NCBI GenBank assembly: GCA_019637955.1 | Contig: JAHBUS010000002.1 | Span: 248,001 to 312,000 of the forward strand | From: Pseudobdellovibrionaceae bacterium | Lineage (GTDB): Bacteria; Bdellovibrionota; Bdellovibrionia; Bdellovibrionales; Bdellovibrionaceae | Direction: 5' to 3' | DNA: 64,000 nucleotides | In this document: one piece after another, positions 1 to 7,658 of the stretch | Numbering within the stretch: position 1 is the first letter of the stretch | Layout: each line of letters starts with the position of its first letter | Program-made: the position numbers and the translations under genes | Notes under the pieces: generated by a model | Told to the model about the DNA's origin: nothing | Databases searched by the model: none | What the model saw: the letters and a program-made list of their open reading frames with translations, nothing else

Positions 1-1
1 T

Positions 2-883
2 CCGGGCTCGACCGGGGTTGCCGGTTTCCGCAAAGAATTTCCCAAAGACTCGTTCGACGTCGGCGTCGCCGAGAGCAACATGATCTCGGCCGCGGCGGGC
101 TTTTCGAAGGCAGGATTTATTCCCGTCGTGGACACCTTCGCGCAATTCGGCGTCACCAAGGGCGCGCTCCCGCTCACCATGGCCTCGCTCTCACTCGCGC
201 CGATGATCTGCGTGTTCTCGCATACGGGCTTTCAGGACGCGGCCGACGGCGCTTCTCACCAGGCGCTCACCTACTTGTCGATGACCATGGGGATTCCGCA
301 TCTCAAGGTTTTCACGCTCAGCTCGAGCGAGGAGGCCGATGCTCTCGTGACCCAAGCGATCGAAAAATTTGCGGCGGACCGCCAAGCGGGGCGCACGCCC
401 GACACCACGGTGTTCTTTTTGGGCCGCGAGAACTTCCCGAAGACTTACAAAGCGGGTCTCACGTACAAACTTGGTGAGGCGCAAGTCCTGCGCGAAGACC
501 TTAAAGCGAAAAATATCTTGATCGTGGCCTCGGGTTCGATGGTGCCTCAGGCCTTGATCGCGAGCGACGAGCTCGCGAAAAAACAAGTCGGCAGCATCGT
601 GCTGCACGCGTCGGCGCACTCGCATCCCGATTTCGCCGCGATCGAAAACGCGCTCAAGAAAACCGGCTCGATGATGGTCACCGTCGAGGATCATCAACTC
701 ATCGGCGGCTTCGGCCAGCGCTTGGTCGGGGAGCTGATCGACCGTAAAAATGCCGTCCGCGCCAAAATGCTCGGGGTGCACGGTGAGTTCGGTCAAAGCG
801 CCTACAACGCGATTGATCTTTATCAGAAACACGGAATCGACTCGACGGCGATCGTCAAAGCGGCTCAAAATCTGCTCGGATGA
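2..883 (+). CDS. tkt: Transketolase, C-terminal part (cut by window start)
   Basis: Transketolase moves two-carbon ketol units between sugar phosphates in the non-oxidative pentose phosphate pathway, using thiamine diphosphate in the cytoplasm. The reading frame is open from base 2. It contains the pyrimidine-binding domain signature DVGVAESNM, in which the Glu activates the cofactor, then a GASHQALTYL stretch, and ends with the C-terminal transketolase domain (VEDHQLIGGFGQRLVGEL, HGIDSTAIV). The N-terminal pyrophosphate-binding domain lies outside the window, so the true start is not visible. The stop overlaps the ATG of the racemase gene by four bases (ATGA), which implies translational coupling. 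The related 1-deoxyxylulose-5-phosphate synthase shares this fold and cannot be fully excluded without the N-terminus. Confidence 0.85.
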   Translation, partial: PGSTGVAGFRKEFPKDSFDVGVAESNMISAAAGFSKAGFIPVVDTFAQFGVTKGALPLTMASLSLAPMICVFSHTGFQDAADGASHQALTYLSMTMGIPHLKVFTLSSSEEADALVTQAIEKFAADRQAGRTPDTTVFFLGRENFPKTYKAGLTYKLGEAQVLREDLKAKNILIVASGSMVPQALIASDELAKKQVGSIVLHASAHSHPDFAAIENALKKTGSMMVTVEDHQLIGGFGQRLVGELIDRKNAVRAKMLGVHGEFGQSAYNAIDLYQKHGIDSTAIVKAAQNLLG

Positions 884-1572
884 AGACGATCGGCCTGCTG
901 GGAGGCATGAGTTGGGAGTCGACCCAGATCTATTATGCGGAGATGAACCGAAGGGTTCGCGAAAAGCGGGGCGGTCACGAAGCCGCTCGCATTCTGCTCT
1001 TTTCGGCGAACTTCGCGGAGATTCGCGAACTCACCGACAAGCAGGGTTGGAACGCCGTCGGTGAGTACTTGGGCTCGGCGGCCGTCAAACTTGAAGAGGC
1101 CGGGGCCGACATGATCTTGATGGCCACCAACACGATTCACGTTGTCGCCGATCAGATCCAAAACGACCTTCAAGTTCCCTTTCTGCACATCGCGACCCCT
1201 CTGATCGAAGCGCTCAAAAAAGACGGCCGGCGCAAACTCGCGCTTCTCGGGACGCAAATGACCATGGAGAGCACCTTTTACCGTGAGCTGCTCGAGGTGG
1301 CAGGTTTTGAGGTGTGGACGCCCACGCCCGAAGACCGCGGCGAGGTGCACCGGATTATTTTTGATGAACTCACGCTGGGCGAGGTGTCGCCCGCCGCGCA
1401 GGATTTTTTCCGCGCGCTCGCGCTCAAAGCCCAGCACGCGGGCGCCGAGGGCGTGATTCTGGGTTGCACCGAACTGGGTCTCGTTCTCGAGGCCCGTCAA
1501 TCGCCGCTGCCCGTGTATGACACCGCCGTTCTTCACGCGCGCGCGGCCGCCGAATGGGCGCTCAAAGATTAA
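880..1572 (+). CDS. Aspartate/glutamate racemase family protein (YgeA type)
   Basis: This is a 230-residue cytoplasmic protein of the PLP-independent Asp/Glu/hydantoin racemase superfamily. It opens with MKTIGLLGGMSWEST, the YgeA-type signature, and continues with LLGTQMTMES and VILGCTELGL. The second catalytic position is Cys196. At the first position the usual Cys is absent and the sequence reads MATNTIH, with Thr83 where the E. coli L-Asp/Glu racemase is known (from memory) to use Thr83 with Cys197. A working Thr/Cys racemase supplying D-amino acids for peptidoglycan or other uses is therefore plausible. Substrate cannot be told from sequence. The gene overlaps the transketolase stop by four bases, so the two are probably co-translated. 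Confidence 0.8.
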   Translation: MKTIGLLGGMSWESTQIYYAEMNRRVREKRGGHEAARILLFSANFAEIRELTDKQGWNAVGEYLGSAAVKLEEAGADMILMATNTIHVVADQIQNDLQVPFLHIATPLIEALKKDGRRKLALLGTQMTMESTFYRELLEVAGFEVWTPTPEDRGEVHRIIFDELTLGEVSPAAQDFFRALALKAQHAGAEGVILGCTELGLVLEARQSPLPVYDTAVLHARAAAEWALKD

Positions 1573-1633
1573 TTTTCCTTAAAAAGCTCCTAAGCGCTTT
1601 CCTCTCCAGGAGCGCTGTTCTAGGCTTTCGAGC

Positions 1634-3385
1634 ATGAAACAGATGTCGTTTTTCTTTTTGTCCCTGCTTCTCCTGGTCTCGTGTGCGTCAACCCCTCCCT
1701 CGCCCGAAAATTATCTCATTTTGGCGTCGAACGAACGACCGCGTGAAGACCGCACCGAGGCGGTCGGAACAAAATTCGCTCTTTCGACTCAAGGGTCTTA
1801 CTCCACGCAAGCCGCGCGCGATGTTCTTGCCGAAGGCGGCAACCTGATCGATGCGGCGGTGACCGCGTCGTTCGTTCTTTCGGTCGAGCGGCCGCAATCG
1901 ACCGGGATCGCGGGCGGCGGCTTCATGTTGTACCGCGAAGCTTCGACGCAAAAAATTTACGCCATTGATTTTCGTGAGCGCGCGCCGCTCAAGTCCGAGG
2001 AGCGCATGTTTCTTGGCGCCGATGGGCAGCCCGACTCCAAGCTTTCGCAAGACGGGATTCTCGCGTCCGGCGTTCCGGGAATGGTCGCGGGCCTGAGTGA
2101 AATTCACCAGCGCTTTGGCAAGTTGCCCTGGGAGCGTTTGGTGAAGCCGGCGATCGATCTGGCGGAGCGTGGGTTTCCGGTTTACCCCCACCTCGCGGCC
2201 GCCCTGGAGGCTCGCGCCGCGGCCCTGGCTCGCGAGCCCGCCGCGAAAAATATTTATCTCAAGAAAGATGGATCGCCTTTAAAGGCGGGCGAAATCCTGG
2301 CTCAGCGCGATTTGGCGCGCACGCTCCGCGAGATTGCGCGCAAGCAGCGTGACGGATTTTATAAAGGACCGGTCGCGCAGAAGTTCCTGGCTTATTTCCG
2401 CCAGAAGCAAGGTCTGATCACCGAAAAAGATTTTGCCGATTACGAGGTGAAATGGCGCGAGCCCGTGCGCGGCCGTTACCAAGGGCACGACATCGTATCG
2501 ATGCCTCCGCCCAGCTCGGGTGGGGTGCACGTGATCCAAGTCCTCAACTTTGTCGAGCGCGACGCCCTTCAAACCAAAGGATTTTTGTCGGCGAATTCGA
2601 TCCATCTCGCGGCCTCGGCGCTGCAGTCGGCTTTCGCGGACCGCGCGCAGTACATGGGCGATCCCGACTTTGTGAAAGTCCCGGTCCAAGGGTTGATTTC
2701 CAAGGACTATGCGGGTGTTTTGCGCTCGAAAGTCGTGATGGACAAAGCTCGCAGCGCCGATCAAGTGTCGGCGGGTGATCCGCTTCCTTACGAATCTCAG
2801 GAGACCACGCATTTTTCGATGATCGATCACGAGGGCAATATGGTGGCCTCCACGCAAACCATCAATGGTTGGATGGGCTCGGGGCTCGTCGTTCCAGGAA
2901 CGGGTCTGGTGCTCAACAACGAGATGGATGACTTCTCGGCCGCCACGGGCGCGCAAAATTTATTTGGAGCGGTGGGGGGCGCGGCCAATGCCGTGGCTCC
3001 TAAAAAAACGCCGCTGAGTAGCATGGCGCCCACTTTGGTTTTAAAAGATGAAAAGCCCGTGATGGCTCTGGGGGCCCCCGGCGGCACACGGATCATCAGC
3101 TGCGTGGCGCAGACGATCTTGAACTCGCTCGAGTTCCGCATGCCGCTGTTCGAATCGGTGGCGAGCGTTCGTTACCACCACCAATGGAAGCCTGACATTT
3201 TGCAGCTGGATCCTCCCGGTCCCGCGCCCGAGGTGCTGAAAGCGCTCGAAGAGTTGGGTTATAAAGTCGACGTCAAGCCCACCGGCTGTTTCGTGATGGC
3301 GGTCGCGCGCGAGTCAACGCCAGAAGCCAATATTCTGCGCGCCGTCGCGGATCCGCGAGACATTGGAACCAGTCAAGCCGAGTAA
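1634..3385 (+). CDS. ggt: Gamma-glutamyltransferase, lipoprotein form
   Basis: This N-terminal nucleophile hydrolase transfers or hydrolyses gamma-glutamyl groups, for example from glutathione. The 583-residue precursor starts with a lipoprotein signal ending LLVSC (Cys17), so it should be anchored to a membrane facing the periplasm. The self-processing site is visible as ETTHFS: Thr391 would be the new N-terminus of the small subunit and the catalytic nucleophile. Other family marks are GNLIDAAVTASF, STGIAGGGFMLY, NNEMDDFS and APGGTRI. Length fits the family (about 550-600). It is preceded by a 61-base gap with no strong ribosome-binding site and followed by the dehydrogenase gene. A peptidase-like gamma-glutamyl hydrolase is the main alternative to a true transferase. 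Confidence 0.9.
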   Translation: MKQMSFFFLSLLLLVSCASTPPSPENYLILASNERPREDRTEAVGTKFALSTQGSYSTQAARDVLAEGGNLIDAAVTASFVLSVERPQSTGIAGGGFMLYREASTQKIYAIDFRERAPLKSEERMFLGADGQPDSKLSQDGILASGVPGMVAGLSEIHQRFGKLPWERLVKPAIDLAERGFPVYPHLAAALEARAAALAREPAAKNIYLKKDGSPLKAGEILAQRDLARTLREIARKQRDGFYKGPVAQKFLAYFRQKQGLITEKDFADYEVKWREPVRGRYQGHDIVSMPPPSSGGVHVIQVLNFVERDALQTKGFLSANSIHLAASALQSAFADRAQYMGDPDFVKVPVQGLISKDYAGVLRSKVVMDKARSADQVSAGDPLPYESQETTHFSMIDHEGNMVASTQTINGWMGSGLVVPGTGLVLNNEMDDFSAATGAQNLFGAVGGAANAVAPKKTPLSSMAPTLVLKDEKPVMALGAPGGTRIISCVAQTILNSLEFRMPLFESVASVRYHHQWKPDILQLDPPGPAPEVLKALEELGYKVDVKPTGCFVMAVARESTPEANILRAVADPRDIGTSQAE

Positions 3386-3422
3386 CGGTCCTCATTTTGC
3401 ACTCCTTCAGACAGGTGCAACT

Positions 3423-3430
3423 GAAGGAGG
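3423..3430 (+). promoter_or_regulatory. Strong Shine-Dalgarno deciding the SDR start
   Basis: GAAGGAGG sits four bases upstream of the ATG at 3435. It argues for this start over an in-frame upstream ATG at 3363 that lies inside the preceding gene. Confidence 0.8.
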
Positions 3431-3434
3431 ACAT

Positions 3435-4247
3435 ATGCAACACGACAAATTTCAACATGAAATACGACCCTTGGCCGTCGTCACGGGCGCGTCGAGCGGA
3501 ATTGGCTACGAACTCGCGAAAGTGTTCGCGAAAAACGGATTCGACCTGATCGTCGCCGCCGAAGATGCGGGCCTCGCCGAGGCTGGCCAGGCCTTTCGCA
3601 GTTTTGGAGCCGAGGTGCAAACGGTTCAGGTGGACCTCGCTTCACCCCAGGGCGTTGAAGAGCTCGCGAACAAAATTAAAAGTCACGCTAAACATCTGGA
3701 TGCGATCGCCATCAATGCGGGGGTGGGAGTTTCGGGCGAGTTCGTCAAAACAGATCTGGAGCGCGAACTGAATCTTCTGCGTCTCAACGTGGTGGGGCTG
3801 GTGCATCTGACCAAGCGCGTGCTGCCAGATCTCGTGGCGCAGGGCCACGGCCGGATCTTGTTCACCTCATCGATCGCCGGCGACATGCCTGGTCCCTATT
3901 ACGCGGTCTACGCGGCTTCAAAAGCTTTCGTTCAATCGTTTTCGGAAGCCATCCGCGAGGAGGTGAAAGAGAGCGGCGTGACCATCACGGCGCTGCAGCC
4001 AGGTGCGACCGACACCAATTTCTTCGCTCGGGCCGACATGCTCGATACCAAGGCGGGTGCGAGTGAAAAAGATTCGCCCGAAAAGGTCGCGCAAGACGGA
4101 TTTGAGGCTCTGATGGCGGGCAAAGATCACGTGGTGGCGGGTTCTTTCATGAACAAGGTCCAATCGGTGATTTCCAAAGTGCTTCCCGAGACCCAGGGAG
4201 CCAAAATGCAAGGCAAACAAACTAAACCAGGCTCCGCGCGGACCTAG
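3435..4247 (+). CDS. Short-chain dehydrogenase/reductase (SDR)
   Basis: This is a 270-residue NAD(P)-dependent oxidoreductase of the classical SDR family. The cofactor motif TGASSGIG is close to the N-terminus, NAGVG follows mid-protein, the catalytic Ser lies in FTSSIAGD, and the catalytic YAASK provides Tyr and Lys. The ALQPGATDT stretch after the active site is typical of the DltE/YdfG-like branch with broad substrates. The start is set by a strong GAAGGAGG ribosome-binding site. A ten-pair hairpin lies just after the stop. There is no signal peptide, so it acts in the cytoplasm. The substrate is unknown and the neighbours do not suggest one. Confidence 0.85.
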   Translation: MQHDKFQHEIRPLAVVTGASSGIGYELAKVFAKNGFDLIVAAEDAGLAEAGQAFRSFGAEVQTVQVDLASPQGVEELANKIKSHAKHLDAIAINAGVGVSGEFVKTDLERELNLLRLNVVGLVHLTKRVLPDLVAQGHGRILFTSSIAGDMPGPYYAVYAASKAFVQSFSEAIREEVKESGVTITALQPGATDTNFFARADMLDTKAGASEKDSPEKVAQDGFEALMAGKDHVVAGSFMNKVQSVISKVLPETQGAKMQGKQTKPGSART

Positions 4248-4271
4248 AGCGGGTCGAGTTCGAATCAACGA

Positions 4272-4294
4272 GTCCCGGAGGTTGCCTCCGGGAC
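4272..4294 (+). terminator. Hairpin after SDR gene, probable terminator
   Basis: A perfect ten-pair stem (arms GTCCCGGAGG and CCTCCGGGAC) with a three-base loop lies 24 bases past the SDR stop. The downstream tract is only weakly T-rich (CTAAATTCTCT), so it may work as a terminator only in part. Confidence 0.55.
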
Positions 4295-4319
4295 CTAAAT
4301 TCTCTAGGCTTGAGAAGGC

Positions 4320-5081
4320 ATGATTCTGTTTTTTCAACTGAACTTGGTGCTCTCTTTTTTTGCAGCCGCGGCGTTGCTGCTCAAAGTTTCACGCCACTGG
4401 CGCAAGCCCCTGTTCAAATGGGTTGGAGCCGCACTCGCAGGCTTCGTGATCTGGTCGCTCTGGGTTCTGTGCACGATGTTTTTTGAGCCTTTCGAGGCCA
4501 AGATCTTTTTCACCAAGATTCGTCAGCTCACGAACCCTTTCGTGGTCCCTCTGTGGGCATGCTTGGTTTTCTCGATCATGGACCCCATCTTCTTTGAACG
4601 TCGAAAAAAAGGACTTCTCATTCTCGCGGTCCTGCCGGTCTTGGCCTCGGTCTGCACGGTGCTGTCGATTTCGGGGGTTCCGCTGGCTGAACAAATGATG
4701 GCGCATGCCTTTGAGACGATGCCGGGAACCTCCGGTTTGCTGCAATACAAGATCGGCCCTTTGCTGCGTGTGGTGCTTGCCTACAACGTGGTGGTGACCC
4801 TTTCGCTTTTAGGACTTTGTTTGGCTGGCTTGGTGATGCGCGATCTGCTCCGCCGTCGTTATGCCATGATTTTTCTGTCAACCACCTTGATCTACATGAC
4901 GCTTGAGACCAGCGCGCACATCTCTCAAAACATCCTTTACGTTCAAGTCATGGCGGGAGCCACCTGGGTGGTGACGGCGGGGTGGTATTATGGGATCACG
5001 CGCTTTGGTTTTTTTGATTTCGAGCCGGTACGGGCAAAACCGGCGCCCCGTCTGAGTCAGAATTCCCTGGATGAATGCTGA
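4320..5081 (+). CDS. Seven-helix membrane protein, resembles the 7TM N-terminus of histidine kinases
   Basis: This 253-residue protein is mostly hydrophobic. I count about seven membrane segments, roughly at 4-24, 34-52, 71-89, 100-118, 145-170, 182-200 and 208-230. The block FTKIRQLTNPFVVPLWACLV resembles the membrane-embedded sensor region found at the N-terminus of some histidine kinases and diguanylate cyclases. Here no kinase, GGDEF or other output domain follows: only about 20 polar residues remain after the last helix. The function is unknown. It could be a stand-alone sensor or a relic of a larger protein. It lies between the SDR hairpin and a hemerythrin gene on the same strand. Confidence 0.6.
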   Translation: MILFFQLNLVLSFFAAAALLLKVSRHWRKPLFKWVGAALAGFVIWSLWVLCTMFFEPFEAKIFFTKIRQLTNPFVVPLWACLVFSIMDPIFFERRKKGLLILAVLPVLASVCTVLSISGVPLAEQMMAHAFETMPGTSGLLQYKIGPLLRVVLAYNVVVTLSLLGLCLAGLVMRDLLRRRYAMIFLSTTLIYMTLETSAHISQNILYVQVMAGATWVVTAGWYYGITRFGFFDFEPVRAKPAPRLSQNSLDEC

Positions 5082-5146
5082 AAATCGTTTGAGCGGGTTC
5101 ACGTCCGGCGCTGCCTTTGCTTTTAAAGCCGCCGGAGGACCCACTT

Positions 5147-5698
5147 ATGAAAGCAAGACCGTCACAAGAAAAAGACTTTACCGGCTCGCTCGATATCGTC
5201 GACTTGATCCTGCACGACCATCAGCCTTTAAAAGAGCTGATCGAAGTCATGAAAGACGATGAGGCGACCTTCCGCGAAAAGAAAGAAGCCTTTCTCGAAT
5301 TCGCGCCGACGTTGGTGGCGCATGCGAAACCCGAAGAGCAAACTTGGTATTTGAAAATGAAAGAAGGCAAGGACATGGTCTTCGAGGGTCTCGAGGGAGA
5401 CGTGGAGCACGGTCTCGCGGATCAACTCTGCGAAGAGCTCAAAAGAACCACGGATGAGGATCTATTCATGGCAAAAGTCAAAGTTCTCGCCGAGTTCGTC
5501 CAGCATCATATCGAAGAAGAGGAAGAGGAGATGCTTCCGGAGTTCCGAAAAAAAACGAGCTCAGAAATGCGCGGCGAACTGGGGCAGCGGTATTTGCAGC
5601 TCCAAGCGGAGATCGAAGAAATGGGAAGCGACGACGCTCCTCATGAGCGGCTGATGCGCTTAAAATCGGGCGTCACCACCAGCGATTACCGCCACTGA
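5147..5698 (+). CDS. Hemerythrin HHE cation-binding domain protein
   Basis: This 183-residue cytoplasmic protein is predicted to bind a di-iron centre, which in this family senses or carries oxygen or handles nitric oxide and iron. The ligand pattern is visible: His23/His25 in LILHDH, His59 and Glu63 in HAKPE, His88, and His120-His121 followed by a run of Glu in QHHIEEEEEE. The start at 5147 is chosen because GGAGG lies nine bases upstream. An earlier in-frame ATG lacks such a site. The stop overlaps the next start (TGATG), suggesting coupling to the small secreted protein that follows. Confidence 0.85.
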   Translation: MKARPSQEKDFTGSLDIVDLILHDHQPLKELIEVMKDDEATFREKKEAFLEFAPTLVAHAKPEEQTWYLKMKEGKDMVFEGLEGDVEHGLADQLCEELKRTTDEDLFMAKVKVLAEFVQHHIEEEEEEMLPEFRKKTSSEMRGELGQRYLQLQAEIEEMGSDDAPHERLMRLKSGVTTSDYRH

Positions 5699-6051
5699 TG
5701 CGGACCGTGCGTTCGCTTCTTTTCATTCTGATCGCGTCGGTCTCGTCGGGTTTTACGTCCGGCGAATTCGACGCATGTTGGAAGGCCTTGCAAGAGGCTC
5801 AGCGGACCATCGACCGTGACGGGTTAAAGCCCCTCCGATCACGATCTTCGTCCGTTCAAGCAAAACCTCTGTCTTACGACCGAATTCCCGAAGGGGAGGC
5901 GCAACAAAAAGAGGCCGCGTACGCGGCCTTCAACTATGTTTGGATTCACGGGAACAAAGTGGCCAAAGAATCGATGCTGGCCTGCCGCCGCATCGACGGG
6001 GCAACGCGGATTCGCCGCTCGCCCTTTCTCAATCGAGCCCGCCCGTTTTAG
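5698..6051 (+). CDS. Small secreted protein of unknown function
   Basis: This 117-residue product begins with a typical signal peptide (MRTVRSLLFILIASVSSGFTSG). The mature part is polar and contains FDACWKALQEAQRTID and a second Cys near the end (LACRRID), which could form one disulfide. I recognise no family. The start overlaps the hemerythrin stop by one base. The stop overlaps the end of the convergent minus-strand gene by four bases. The small size, the signal peptide and the coupling support a real gene, but a chance frame is possible. Confidence 0.55.
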   Translation: MRTVRSLLFILIASVSSGFTSGEFDACWKALQEAQRTIDRDGLKPLRSRSSSVQAKPLSYDRIPEGEAQQKEAAYAAFNYVWIHGNKVAKESMLACRRIDGATRIRRSPFLNRARPF

Positions 6052-7043
6052 AGGGGCTTCATGATCACGAGACTGACCTTGGTTCGCGCATCCGCGTGCG
6101 GGTGGTCGATGAAGACCACGCGTCCGTCGCGCGTGAACTCAGGGAACATCGAATTGCTGCGCGAATTTTTCGTGACCCGCTGAGTTTTACCGGTTTCACG
6201 GTTCAAAACGAAAATGTCCGAAACGTAGTCGTCCGTGGGAACCTCGATGAAAGTGGTCGTCAACGCGCGGTCTTTGCTGTTGAAAACGTGGTAGGCCACA
6301 CGCTTGCCATCGTAAGAGAACGCGATTTTTCCCGCGCGGACTTTGAGGTCATCCTTCACCGTGCACCCGCCGTCGTCATCGATCGAGAGAATCACGGTCG
6401 AATCGCGCAACAAGCTGTAGGCGCCCATTTCGCGCCCATCTTTTGAAATCATGGGTAATTTAATGTTGAAGCCGGGGCAAAGGTTGCGCACGGGTGAAAT
6501 CGGGCGGATCTTGCCGCTTCGTTTGTCTTCCTCATAATCGCGCATGGTGAATCCGCCGCTATTCTCGACGATCAAGCGGAAGGTGTCCCGCTCATCGTTC
6601 GTGCTCAAGAGGCCGATCGACTGGTACACGCAGCGCATTTCATGGTCGACATATTTCGGGGTGGCGTCGCGGCCGCGGCGAAGAACGTCGGTTTCCGAGT
6701 AAAAGCCGCAAACGTACTGCTGACCCGACTGTACGGGGATCGTCATCGATTTGAAGTTATGATTGAACATCGGATCAAAGCTGCCGGGAATGGGGTGAGT
6801 CTTGGGGTTGCGATCGGGACCGTCGATATTGAGCAAAAAGTTTTGCTCGCCGGTGTTGCTGTAGTTGCGGAACATCGTGAAGGCGACCTTGGTCCCTTCG
6901 CCATTGATCTTAAAAAAATAAGAGGGTTCAAAGTTCAGGTGGATGCGTTTCTGAATCGCGATCCCTGGAGCCAAATTGAGCTGCGCCATGGCCGGGACGG
7001 CGGTCAAGACGGCGGCCATCATGGACAACACTTGATATTTCAT
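6048..7043 (-). CDS. Secreted TolB/WD40-like beta-propeller protein
   Basis: This is a 331-residue protein with a clear signal peptide (MKYQVLSMMAAVLTAVPAMAQ). The mature part carries repeated motifs of the TolB or 'WD40-like' propeller type, such as GTKVAFTMFRN, MISKDGREMGAYSL, AFSYDGKRVAYHVF and EFTRDGRVVFIDH. These propellers usually bind proteins or peptidoglycan in the periplasm. No enzyme residues are evident. Its ATG overlaps the stop of the thioredoxin-like gene upstream by four bases, so the two are co-translated and probably act together. The exact role is unknown. Confidence 0.65.
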   Translation of the reverse strand: MKYQVLSMMAAVLTAVPAMAQLNLAPGIAIQKRIHLNFEPSYFFKINGEGTKVAFTMFRNYSNTGEQNFLLNIDGPDRNPKTHPIPGSFDPMFNHNFKSMTIPVQSGQQYVCGFYSETDVLRRGRDATPKYVDHEMRCVYQSIGLLSTNDERDTFRLIVENSGGFTMRDYEEDKRSGKIRPISPVRNLCPGFNIKLPMISKDGREMGAYSLLRDSTVILSIDDDGGCTVKDDLKVRAGKIAFSYDGKRVAYHVFNSKDRALTTTFIEVPTDDYVSDIFVLNRETGKTQRVTKNSRSNSMFPEFTRDGRVVFIDHPHADARTKVSLVIMKPL

Positions 7044-7513
7044 TGGGGACTCCCTTTGCGAAGATCGGCAATTCGGTTTTTAAATTTTTCGGCATCGTCG
7101 AAACCCGGAACCATGGCTTTCAGCACGCCCTTACGGTAGTACACCATGGTGGGATAGTGGTTGAGTGCGCGGGCTTCGATCAGTTCTTTCGAATCGAATG
7201 AGGGGTCGGCGAGCGCGCCCGTTTTCTCGTGACAAATCCGCTGGCTGGGATCGAGCACGGTCACGGTGGCGGGAATTTGAATCTCTTGGGCCCAGGTTTC
7301 GATGTGGCGGCGGCCCTCCACCGAGAGTGGCATGTACGGCGACCAGATATAAATAATGAACTCGTCATGCTTCTTTTTCAAGGCGTCGAGATCAGCGTCA
7401 CGAAAGTGCGCGGGTTTTTCACAAGCCGAAGTGGGGTCCATCTTCTTCTTGGCGAGCGCGCTGGGCGCCGCGAGCAGCATCAGAATTTGGATCAATTTGA
7501 GACAAGCGCGCAC
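7040..7513 (-). CDS. Secreted thioredoxin-like protein without CXXC
   Basis: This 157-residue protein carries a signal peptide (LKLIQILMLLAAPSALA). Its core looks like a thioredoxin fold: FIIYIWSPYMPLSVEGRRHIETWA stands where the WCxxC helix would be, and NHYPTMVYYRKG resembles the cis-proline segment. The two active-site Cys are missing (YMPLS in their place), so a redox role in the usual sense is unlikely. Two other Cys (CEKPAHF, RICHEK) could form a structural disulfide. The GTG at 7513 is preferred over a TTG at 7516 because AGGAGG lies six bases before it. The gene is coupled to the propeller gene downstream. Confidence 0.55.
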   Translation of the reverse strand: MRACLKLIQILMLLAAPSALAKKKMDPTSACEKPAHFRDADLDALKKKHDEFIIYIWSPYMPLSVEGRRHIETWAQEIQIPATVTVLDPSQRICHEKTGALADPSFDSKELIEARALNHYPTMVYYRKGVLKAMVPGFDDAEKFKNRIADLRKGSPQ

Positions 7514-7559
7514 CAAGGCCCTCCTGGGTCACGCCAAAGGAAGAGCAAAGGCAGGGCCG

Positions 7560-7571
7560 CCTTGATCAAGG
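7560..7571. repeat. 12-base perfect palindrome upstream of the thioredoxin-like gene
   Basis: CCTTGATCAAGG lies about 47 bases upstream of the GTG start on the minus strand. It could be an operator half-site pair or chance. No other copy was noticed in the window. Confidence 0.3.
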
Positions 7572-7613
7572 TGAGGATCAAAACAATTTGATTTAAACTC
7601 GTCTATAGCGGGA

Positions 7614-7632
7614 GCTGCCCTTTTAGGGCAGC
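7614..7632 (-). terminator. Hairpin after the 420-residue secreted protein gene
   Basis: Arms GCTGCCC and GGGCAGC enclose a five-base loop about 26 bases past the stop of the minus-strand gene ending at 7659. There is no clear T-tract on the minus strand, so the terminator role is tentative. Confidence 0.4.
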
Positions 7633-7658
7633 CGCTGGCTGAGAGTTGGGCGCTGAAC

